Assembly: GCA_037968555.1 (NCBI GenBank)
Contig: JBBKVS010000286.1
Location: forward strand, 1-8,768
From: JAWXBM01 sp037968555
Lineage (GTDB): Bacteria > Pseudomonadota > Gammaproteobacteria > Xanthomonadales > SZUA-36
Direction of reading: 5' to 3'
DNA: 8,768 nt
The notes beneath the pieces were generated by a model. It had not been told where the DNA came from. It saw only the letters and a program-made list of their open reading frames with translations, and ran no database searches. Position 1 is the first letter of the stretch. Each line of letters starts with the position of its first letter. Below, in pieces: positions 1 through 6,028 of the stretch. A program made the translations under genes and the position numbers.

Positions 1-40
1 TCATGCAGGTCTCCGGTGTTTTTATGGTTGTTTAGTCGCA

Positions 41-58
41 AGCCGCATATTTGCGGCT
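41..58. terminator. Short hairpin, possible terminator at the end of the cyclase/SH3/M48 operon
   Basis: AGCCGCA at 41-47 and TGCGGCT at 52-58 form a perfect 7-bp GC-rich stem with a 4-base loop. It lies 16 bases beyond the M48 protease stop codon. On the plus strand it is followed by a T-rich stretch (ATTTCATTTT), the usual tail of an intrinsic terminator. On the minus strand the run after the stem is not T-rich. It may therefore serve mainly a plus-strand gene ending off the left edge, or act weakly in both directions. The rest of bases 1-73 shows no gene that can be supported. Confidence 0.4.
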
Positions 59-73
59 ATTTCATTTTGGGTA

Positions 74-862
74 CTAAGGAACAGGATCGTCTGGCAAGCG
101 TTTCAGGCGATTTTCCGTACTGGGGTGAGTGGAGAATACTTCTTCTGGCTGCCCTTCCATGCCGTCTATCTGGATAATCACCGCACGCAGGCCACCGGCT
201 GCAAACCCGCTGGTGGCTGCCAGTTCACGGCCACCACCATCGGCTTTGTATTCCACACCGGGATCGAAACCCTGATCCAGAATGGCGCCGCTGACGCTGC
301 CCACTGCCTGCTCGTAAGCAGCGTAGCTGGAATTGTTGTCGGCGACCAAAGCGGAAATCCCGCCCAGCAGTTCACCGCGGGCGATGATATTCACGGCATG
401 GCGCTCGTCGATATGGACGATTTCATGTGCCAGCACACCGGCCAGTTTGTCATCACTGTCGGCCAACTGGTACAAGGCACGCGTGATGAAGACGCGGCCG
501 CCCGGAGCCGAAAAGGCATTGATGGAGTCTGAATCCAGCAGGCCGAAGTGCCAGGTCAAATCCTGCCGCGTGGCATAACGGGCCAGAACCTGACCAATGA
601 GGTTAACCCGCCGCGTGGCTGCTTCATCCCGCCACACGCCGCCATAACGGCTAACGATATCGACCGCCACCGCATCGCCGATGGCCACTTCTTCTGCCAG
701 TGAAAGTCCTTCAACGCCTTTGACCACGCGCGACGCATCCTTGGCTGTCTTCGACACCTTGTCGACGGCTTTCTGCAGATCACCCAGTCCCGGAATCTGT
801 GCCGATACTTCTGCGGACGAGAACACGGCTGAGACCAATAGCAAGAGTATCGAACGCTTCAT
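74..862 (-). CDS. Exported M48-family zinc metalloprotease
   Basis: This 262-aa protein is a probable periplasmic zinc endopeptidase of the M48 family, the group of BepA and LoiP-type envelope quality-control proteases. Residues 1-21 are a Sec signal peptide (basic start, leucine run, cleavage after VSA). Residues about 55-255 are the peptidase domain. The zinc motif HEIVH covers 146-150, with His146 and His150 as ligands and Glu147 as catalytic base. It is preceded by the family's NAFSAPGG segment near 115-122. Glu204 in VEYKAD is the likely third ligand. The typical THPSTENRLKRL tail follows at about 245-256. The GGG after Glu204-Asp207 is less usual than the common EAD helix. No TPR domain follows, so it is a minimal, M48C-like form. 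The start overlaps the upstream SH3 gene's stop as ATGA, with AAGGGGAG about 9 bases upstream. The substrate is unknown; misfolded envelope proteins are an inference from the family. Confidence 0.9.
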   Translation of the reverse strand: MKRSILLLLVSAVFSSAEVSAQIPGLGDLQKAVDKVSKTAKDASRVVKGVEGLSLAEEVAIGDAVAVDIVSRYGGVWRDEAATRRVNLIGQVLARYATRQDLTWHFGLLDSDSINAFSAPGGRVFITRALYQLADSDDKLAGVLAHEIVHIDERHAVNIIARGELLGGISALVADNNSSYAAYEQAVGSVSGAILDQGFDPGVEYKADGGGRELAATSGFAAGGLRAVIIQIDGMEGQPEEVFSTHPSTENRLKRLPDDPVP

Positions 863-1365
863 GGCTGATACTCCCCTTTCTGGTTAATGGTCATCCAGGC
901 AATCAGTTCATCGGCAGTGATCAATGCGGCCTGCTGGTCGATCCAATCGATGTCGGCCTGCGCATCCTGCCCACCATGGCGGGCGGCATAATCCCTGGCC
1001 GCAGGCGTGAGCGGCCTGGCCGCTGCCACGGTGTTGGTCTGCGCAGCGTCCACGCGGGTCAAGCCTGCTGCCGGTGCAATTTCGGGCTTTTCGTCTGCCA
1101 CGTTGCCCTGGAAAATCCACCCTTCTGCTGATTTTGTTTTCACCCGCAGCCAGCTACCTTGCACTTCCTTGATGGTGAGTTTTTCGGCAAAGCCCACCGT
1201 CGCCTGTGTATTTGCCAAAGGTCTTGGCTCGTTCAGCAAGTTGGTGGTCATGTGTTTGGACCAGACTTTCTCACCTGCCTTGAAGTCTGCCTTCACAGTG
1301 CTGGCCAGCACGACACAGATCACCACCAGACCAGCTGATAGCATGAGATTCGCGATCTTTTTCAT
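859..1365 (-). CDS. Exported SH3-like domain protein
   Basis: This 168-aa protein begins MKKIANLML and has a signal peptide or N-terminal anchor of about 26 residues, with cleavage likely after VKA. Residues about 35-85 resemble a bacterial SH3 (SH3b) domain. The pattern is 'TTNLLNEPRPLA...EKLTIKEVQGSWLRVKTKSAEGWIFQGNV', shown here in parts, with the diagnostic W-x-x-V then GWI. Such domains bind peptidoglycan or proteins in the periplasm. Residues about 90-168 are an Ala/Asp/Gln-rich tail with no recognisable fold. The ATG at 1365 is preferred over an in-frame start at 1395. It has GGAG five bases upstream, gives a clean signal peptide and overlaps the cyclase stop as ATGA. The downstream M48 gene also overlaps by ATGA, suggesting coupled, stoichiometric synthesis. 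A role as partner or targeting subunit for the protease is inferred from context only. Confidence 0.78.
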   Translation of the reverse strand: MKKIANLMLSAGLVVICVVLASTVKADFKAGEKVWSKHMTTNLLNEPRPLANTQATVGFAEKLTIKEVQGSWLRVKTKSAEGWIFQGNVADEKPEIAPAAGLTRVDAAQTNTVAAARPLTPAARDYAARHGGQDAQADIDWIDQQAALITADELIAWMTINQKGEYQP

Positions 1366-3449
1366 TTTGTCTCCAGCTTCAGCACACCCTGCCACCCGGA
1401 CGGTGGCGGCTGTTGCTGATAATGCTCAGCTTCGTGTAGATAGTGGGCCGTTAGCACATCACCCGGGCGGGTCAAAGTCAAATGCCGAAACACCGCGGTA
1501 GCGGTATCGAATTCCTGCGCACAGAAAGCCCGGAACCCGCGTGAAAATTCTTCTGCGAACGCCACCAGGGCCGGATCGGCGCCGGACCGTTCTGCCAGCA
1601 ACTCGGAAACCTCCACGGCCTGGGTCTTGCCCTTTACCTGTAAGCGTGCAACCGGGCGCAACAGCATCTGGTCCTTAACCCGCTCGGCAGTGAGCGGTCC
1701 AAGTAACACCGATGTGCCGGTCTCCTTGTTGGCGCCTTCCAGCCGTGAAGCAAGATTCACTGCATCCCCCAGCACTGTGTAGTTCCGCTTGCGCGAAGAG
1801 CCCACATTGCCAACGATGACGTCACCGCTGTTGACGCCGGTGCGCATGCCAAGGCGCATTCCGAACTCGGCCTCCACTTCGTCGTTGAAGACTTCCAGGG
1901 CTGCATGACAAGCCAGGGTGGCACGGCAGGCCGCCAGCGCATGGTTATCCAATTCTTCAGGACTGCCAAACACCGCCATGACCGCATCACCAATGAACTT
2001 GTCGACATAACCGCCGCTGTCCAGGATGCGCTCGGCCTGGGTTTCCAGAAAGCGATTGATGAGTAGCAGCAGCTGCGCCGGTGGCAGGCGTTCGCTGATG
2101 GTGGTAAAGCCCGCAATGTCCGAAAACAGGATGGTGAGTTCGCGCTGTTCTCCGCCCAATGCGATGGCACCGGGGTCGGCCACCAGGCGATCCACCACGG
2201 CAGGCGAAACATAAGCACCAAACCAGCCCTGTATTTCCTGCTTACGGGCATGCTCGAGGCGGAAACTCTCCACCGCTACTGCAGTAAAGCCGATGGCAGT
2301 CGCCGCCAATGGCAGTGCCGGCGCAAACCACCAGGCACACAGGAACAGGCCAACGCTGGTGACCAGAATCAACAACAGTGCAATCACGGCTACCAAGGCG
2401 GGACGTGCCAGCCCAGGGCCCGCGCCGCCTGCAGCAACCGCCCTGTTGGAACCGGCATACAGAATTGCAGTTATCACCAGCAAGGCGGCAAGCCAGGCAA
2501 CTGCAGGATGCGGTGTAATAATGAAATCGCCAGCCTGGAGATTCGCGAAGGCGTTCCAGTGCAGCACCACACCGGGCTCGGGTGCGCCTAAAGGTGTGGC
2601 GATGGCATCGAAGGTTGCGGCGGCGTTGGCTCCGACAAAAACCGTTCTGCCTCGCACTTTGTCAAAAACTTCTCCGGCGGGTGGCTCGGCTGTTGCTATG
2701 GCCGCCAGCAGTCCAACCGGATCGAATTCTGGACTGGTTTGCGTGGCTGAATCCAAAACAGGCCAACCCGCCGCCACGAAAGGCGCGGCGGGGAGTACCG
2801 GCACATCTCTGGCACGTATCTGTTCCAGGTTGCCACGCCAGCGCAGCAAGTGCGGATCGTCGGCAGGGTTTAAATCCAGGGAATCCGTGGAAGTAGCCGT
2901 AGCAGCCAGTGAGCCAGCTACGCGGTAACTGCGAATCACGCCGTCTGAATCCGGTTCCGAACCCACAAAACCCCATTTCGCCTGCGGCGTGAACAGTTCT
3001 GAATGTTGCTCACGAAAGGCTTCTGGCCAGATGGCCGGCAAGCGATCTGGCAGTGCTGCCAGCTTGACTTCAGGCATCCCGGCGGCAACCGCACCCAACA
3101 GCAAGTCCTGCTCAGCAGCCATTGAGCTTTCGAAGAAAATCAGGTCGACGACAATCAATTCGGCACCAGCGGTGTGCAGCCCCGTCAACAAGGCGGCAAA
3201 AGCCACCCGAGGCCATGGCCAGCGCATTCCAAAAGGCGCTTCGCCCATCACAGCCAGCGACTGTTCATCGATCAGAACCAGGGCGGTGTTTTCCGCAGTG
3301 GAGGCCCGGTCGGCTGTGGCGTTCTGCAGCACATCGAACCACCAGCGATCACTGCGATCAAGAACACCAGTCCACGCCAACAGCAGCATCACGATGACAG
3401 AAATTGCCACCGTTTTGATCGTTTCGAAGCCACTGGTACGCACAGTCAT
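1362..3449 (-). CDS. CHASE2-domain membrane adenylate/guanylate cyclase (class III)
   Basis: This 695-aa protein would make a cyclic nucleotide, probably cAMP, in response to an extracytoplasmic signal. One membrane helix (about 11-29) leads into a periplasmic CHASE2 sensor (about 30-300, with LVLIDEQSL and the AELIVVDLIFFE stretch). Helices follow at about 314-334, 347-371 and 375-393, then a cytoplasmic class III catalytic domain (about 435-620). Asp444 in LFSDIAGFT and Asp488 in DKFIGDAV are the two metal-binding Asp; Lys484 is a purine-binding Lys. Thr558 (YTVLGDAVN) sits where class IIIa enzymes have Asp, as in class IIIb cyclases. Asn565 and Arg569 (NLASR) are the transition-state pair, so the site looks complete. 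Residues about 640-695 look like a TPR-type helical tail. ATG at 3449 is chosen; an in-frame TTG at 3467 would add six residues, and neither has a clear Shine-Dalgarno. It is first in the operon, overlapping the SH3 gene by ATGA. Confidence 0.93.
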   Translation of the reverse strand: MTVRTSGFETIKTVAISVIVMLLLAWTGVLDRSDRWWFDVLQNATADRASTAENTALVLIDEQSLAVMGEAPFGMRWPWPRVAFAALLTGLHTAGAELIVVDLIFFESSMAAEQDLLLGAVAAGMPEVKLAALPDRLPAIWPEAFREQHSELFTPQAKWGFVGSEPDSDGVIRSYRVAGSLAATATSTDSLDLNPADDPHLLRWRGNLEQIRARDVPVLPAAPFVAAGWPVLDSATQTSPEFDPVGLLAAIATAEPPAGEVFDKVRGRTVFVGANAAATFDAIATPLGAPEPGVVLHWNAFANLQAGDFIITPHPAVAWLAALLVITAILYAGSNRAVAAGGAGPGLARPALVAVIALLLILVTSVGLFLCAWWFAPALPLAATAIGFTAVAVESFRLEHARKQEIQGWFGAYVSPAVVDRLVADPGAIALGGEQRELTILFSDIAGFTTISERLPPAQLLLLINRFLETQAERILDSGGYVDKFIGDAVMAVFGSPEELDNHALAACRATLACHAALEVFNDEVEAEFGMRLGMRTGVNSGDVIVGNVGSSRKRNYTVLGDAVNLASRLEGANKETGTSVLLGPLTAERVKDQMLLRPVARLQVKGKTQAVEVSELLAERSGADPALVAFAEEFSRGFRAFCAQEFDTATAVFRHLTLTRPGDVLTAHYLHEAEHYQQQPPPSGWQGVLKLETK

Positions 3450-3506
3450 CAAACTATGATCACACAAGCCTGCCGCGCTGTCGGTTGTAGCGCATGGCGG
3501 TCAGGC

Positions 3507-3512
3507 AGTATA
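3507..3512 (-). promoter_or_regulatory. Candidate -10 box for the cyclase operon
   Basis: On the minus strand this reads TATACT, five of six matches to the sigma-70 -10 consensus. The -35 region at 17-18 bp spacing (CGTAAC/TCGTAA) is poor, so activity might need an activator. The predicted start near 3500 would leave a leader of about 50 bases before the ATG at 3449. An imperfect inverted repeat (3513-3532) lies directly upstream, between the -10 and -35 positions, where a repressor could sit. Confidence 0.35.
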
Positions 3513-3611
3513 AACCACCGTTTAAGGCGGTTACGATGAGGTTAACGAGTAGCAACATTCTAACGATTTGAGTTTTTCAAACAAGTTAACGCACTCCTGG
3601 TCGCGTTGGGC

Positions 3612-3626
3612 GTTCAAAATTTGAAC
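3612..3626. promoter_or_regulatory. Perfect 15-bp palindrome, candidate operator
   Basis: The sequence GTTCAAAATTTGAAC is an exact inverted repeat: 7-bp arms GTTCAAA/TTTGAAC around one central base. A related site, GACCAAATTTTGAGC, lies at 3732-3746, exactly 120 bp downstream and matching at 11 of 15 positions. The shape suits a dimeric helix-turn-helix regulator. Position favours control of the receptor gene at 3792, but the cyclase operon start is also within reach. Confidence 0.4.
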
Positions 3627-3663
3627 TTTCATACTCATGGGGCAGTAGATTCTGACCATTGAA

Positions 3664-3692
3664 TTGTAGATATTTCAATTTAAATGTATATT
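3664..3692 (+). promoter_or_regulatory. Candidate promoter for the TonB receptor/amidohydrolase genes
   Basis: TTGTAG at 3664-3669 (three of six matches to the -35 consensus) and TATATT at 3687-3692 (five of six to -10) are separated by exactly 17 bp in an AT-rich stretch. Transcription would start near 3699, giving a leader of about 93 bases. It lies between the two related palindromes, so binding of one regulator to both could loop or block it. The call rests on consensus matching only. Confidence 0.4.
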
Positions 3693-3716
3693 CTATCCAC
3701 TTGAAGTAATTTAATT

Positions 3717-3765
3717 TTTTTAGTCACCACTGACCAAATTTTGAGCTACTTCGAGTCACTAAAAA
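3717..3765. repeat. 8-bp inverted repeat in the receptor leader
   Basis: TTTTTAGT at 3717-3724 and ACTAAAAA at 3758-3765 are exact reverse complements separated by 33 bases. Inside lie the second CAAATTTTG palindrome (3735-3743) and two AGTCAC copies. The stem is A/T-only apart from one G-C pair, so as RNA it would be weak. It could equally be a long operator or a chance result of AT-rich DNA. Confidence 0.3.
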
Positions 3766-3791
3766 TCAATTAATCTGCTGAGTAAAAAATA

Positions 3792-6011
3792 ATGAACAAT
3801 TTCTTTTCGATGTGCTCATCACAGCGCGCAACTGCACCGATGCTCCTCAAATTATGCTTCCCATTGTTATTATTGTCTGGCATACCGATGGCATCAGCCC
3901 AGGATAACTCTGAGGATCAAGGAGTGCTGGAAGAGATCATCGTAACTGCGAGTAAACGAGGCGCTATAAGTGCGCAAGATCTCGCTACCAGTATCACAGC
4001 ATTTGATGGCAAAAAGCTTGAGCGACTCAATGCTGTAGATTTTGACGAATTTATTGTGCAGGTTCCGGGCACAAACTTTCTCAGCGATGGCGGACCCGGG
4101 CGTGGGAATGAAGTAGCCTCTATCCGTGGTTTATCCGGCGTGGCCGACAATACTGTAGGCGTTGTGGCTCAATACCTCGATGGTGCACCCCATTTTGGCA
4201 ACAGTTATCGCCTGTTCGATATCGGTGAGGTTTCAGTTCTGCGTGGCCCCCAAGGCACATTGTGGGGCTCTCAGGCCATCGGTGGTCTGATTTCATACCG
4301 CTCCAACCGGCCGAATACCAGCCAGTTTGAAGGCATGGCGCAAGGCGACCTTTATACCAGCAAGAATGATGATGGCCTCAGCTACCGGGCGGGCGGCATG
4401 GTCAACCTTCCCATAGTGAATGATCGTTTTGCGGTCCGCTTTGCGGGTCACCATATCGACGAGTCCGGCTATATAGAAAACATCCGTACCGGTACCCAAG
4501 GCATCAATAACGTCAAGGAATCAGCCTGGCGTTTATCGGCTCTGTTTGAAGCCACTGACAATCTGACCTTTACGGCCATTTACCACGGCAACGACCTTAA
4601 AGCCGATGCTCCCACTTATTTCAATTTGGGGCTGGATGGTATTCAGGTAAACCAACCCTCGGATTTCGGACCCACCACACAGGAATACCAACTGTTCAAT
4701 TTCATAGTGGATCTCGATCTGGGCTGGGGACAAGTTAATTACACAGGTTCATTTTTCTCAAATGATGGCCTGTGGAGTGACTATGATGATTTGACCGCTA
4801 GCTTGCGGCGGATTGATACCGTCATCGATGAAGATGCAAACACTCATGAAGTTAGACTGAGCTCACAGAGCAGTAGCCCATTGCAGTGGATAGTCGGCTA
4901 TTACTATGATGATTATGACAATTTCAACCAGGCTACCAACTACAGGCTGACCAGGTTGAGTGATCCCAATCCGGTTGAAACTCAACGAACGGGCGGTCTT
5001 CGCACATTCAAGGAACAGGCTATTTTCGGCGAACTCACTTACGCCGTTACTGACAAGCTCTCGGTCCTGGTGGGTGGTCGATACTTTGACTGGGAACTGG
5101 ATAACCAAGAAGTATTTTTAATTGGTGGCGCAGATTTCGGCTTTGTTACACCGGGTGTTGCCAGCGACGATGATTCTTTCTACAAACTGCAGCTGGACTA
5201 TGCATTCAACGACGATATGCTGATGTACGCCACCCGATCAGAAGGCTTCCGCTATGGCGGCTTCAACACTTTTGTCGGTGAAGCCTTATTTGGCATTTCA
5301 GAAGAATTCTTTGAATTCGGCCCGGACACACTGATCAACTACGAAATCGGACTGAAATCACGCCTGGCAGATAACCGCGCCAGCCTCAACCTGGCGGTGT
5401 ACTACCTCGATTGGCAGGAAGTACAGGCGGTAGTTCAATCCAACAAGGCCGGAGCCTTTGGCCAGGGGTTCTTCACCACCAATGCCCCTGATCTGGAGGC
5501 CTATGGTGCTGAAATTGAATTCGTCAGCCAGGACCTGATTGCACCGGGTGTTTACGCCGCAGCCAGTTTCTCCTACACCACTAACGAATTCCAACAGGAT
5601 GCGAAGTTGTTTGAGGGTACTCGTGTCAATATCAGGAAAGGTGATTCATTGCGCAGAACACCGGAATTCACATGGTCTGTGGATCTGGGCTATGACATGA
5701 CGTTCGAAAATGGTCACGAAGGTTTCGTGCGAGCCAATTATTGGCACAAAGCCAGCACCAGTACGTTTGGTTTTAACGGCAATGATGGCAATGTGGATGT
5801 GCCCGCTCAGGATGTGGTCAATTTCTCATTCGGCACTGTTTGGGATGACAAGCAGATCAAATTTTATGTGAATAATTTAAGCAATGCCGAACCCTGGCTT
5901 AACGTTTTCTCTGGCAACAGAGCGGGCCTGCCCGGAGGCGATCGAGCCATAAGAGCCAATACCATCCGGCCTCAGACTTTTGGCGTCGAATTAACCGCCT
6001 GGTTCAATTAG
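3792..6011 (+). CDS. TonB-dependent outer-membrane receptor
   Basis: This 739-aa protein is a gated outer-membrane transporter that imports a scarce substrate using proton-motive energy passed on by TonB-ExbB-ExbD. The signal peptide ends at about residue 36 (MASA, then QDN); Met17 would give a more standard 20-residue signal, but no start has a convincing Shine-Dalgarno (only a weak TGAG about 9 bases before 3792). LEEIIVTASKR at about 46-56 is the TonB-box and plug entry. The plug runs to about 175 and includes VLRGPQGTLWGSQAIGG (149-165). The rest is a 22-stranded barrel typical of the family, with FRYGGFN in the second half. The terminus is TAWFN, with the usual aromatic residue next to last rather than last. 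Substrate cannot be read from sequence. The secreted amidohydrolase 17 bases downstream, probably co-transcribed, suggests an organic compound rather than only iron-siderophore. Sampled lines are less GC-rich than the cyclase operon. Confidence 0.93.
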   Translation: MNNFFSMCSSQRATAPMLLKLCFPLLLLSGIPMASAQDNSEDQGVLEEIIVTASKRGAISAQDLATSITAFDGKKLERLNAVDFDEFIVQVPGTNFLSDGGPGRGNEVASIRGLSGVADNTVGVVAQYLDGAPHFGNSYRLFDIGEVSVLRGPQGTLWGSQAIGGLISYRSNRPNTSQFEGMAQGDLYTSKNDDGLSYRAGGMVNLPIVNDRFAVRFAGHHIDESGYIENIRTGTQGINNVKESAWRLSALFEATDNLTFTAIYHGNDLKADAPTYFNLGLDGIQVNQPSDFGPTTQEYQLFNFIVDLDLGWGQVNYTGSFFSNDGLWSDYDDLTASLRRIDTVIDEDANTHEVRLSSQSSSPLQWIVGYYYDDYDNFNQATNYRLTRLSDPNPVETQRTGGLRTFKEQAIFGELTYAVTDKLSVLVGGRYFDWELDNQEVFLIGGADFGFVTPGVASDDDSFYKLQLDYAFNDDMLMYATRSEGFRYGGFNTFVGEALFGISEEFFEFGPDTLINYEIGLKSRLADNRASLNLAVYYLDWQEVQAVVQSNKAGAFGQGFFTTNAPDLEAYGAEIEFVSQDLIAPGVYAAASFSYTTNEFQQDAKLFEGTRVNIRKGDSLRRTPEFTWSVDLGYDMTFENGHEGFVRANYWHKASTSTFGFNGNDGNVDVPAQDVVNFSFGTVWDDKQIKFYVNNLSNAEPWLNVFSGNRAGLPGGDRAIRANTIRPQTFGVELTAWFN

Positions 6012-6028
6012 CAGATTGCGGGGAATAC

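Larger units (their letters stand above)
3450..3791. other. Divergent intergenic region with candidate promoters and operators
   Basis: These 342 bases separate the leftward cyclase operon from the rightward receptor/amidohydrolase pair. The DNA is AT-rich, most strongly from 3660 to 3790. I see no protein gene worth calling. The region holds candidate promoters for both directions, an imperfect inverted repeat AACCACC/GGCGGTT (3513-3519 and 3526-3532), and a TTTGA-n5-TCAAA repeat (3567-3581). It also holds a perfect 15-base palindrome (3612-3626), a related palindrome (3735-3743) and a TTTTTAGT/ACTAAAAA repeat (3717-3724 and 3758-3765). GTTAACG occurs twice, at 3541 and 3585. The density of dyads suggests at least one repressor or activator acts here; which one cannot be told. 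Confidence 0.6.

Noticed and set aside
125..532. Plus-strand open frame of 135 codons opposite the M48 gene
   Set aside because: It lies entirely antisense to a gene with a clear HExxH motif and signal peptide, and its translation shows no recognisable domain. The same holds for the other overlapping frames within the cyclase, receptor and amidohydrolase genes.
1366..1395. Ten-codon N-terminal extension of the SH3 protein
   Set aside because: The in-frame ATG at 1395 lies inside the cyclase coding end and would put polar residues before the signal peptide. The ATG at 1365 has GGAG five bases upstream and forms an ATGA overlap.
3464..3499. 11-codon minus-strand leader frame (MRYNRQRGRLV) ending near the cyclase start
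   Set aside because: It has no ribosome-binding site and no run of a regulatory amino acid or attenuator hairpin pair, so a leader-peptide claim is unsupported.
3494..3571. 25-codon plus-strand open frame in the divergent intergenic region
   Set aside because: It starts with ATG but has no Shine-Dalgarno, no recognisable sequence and overlaps the candidate cyclase promoter. Length is within chance expectation.
3541..3591. Two GTTAACG copies 44 bp apart
   Set aside because: A 7-mer with a palindromic AT-rich core recurs easily by chance, and the spacing is not a whole number of helical turns tied to a promoter.
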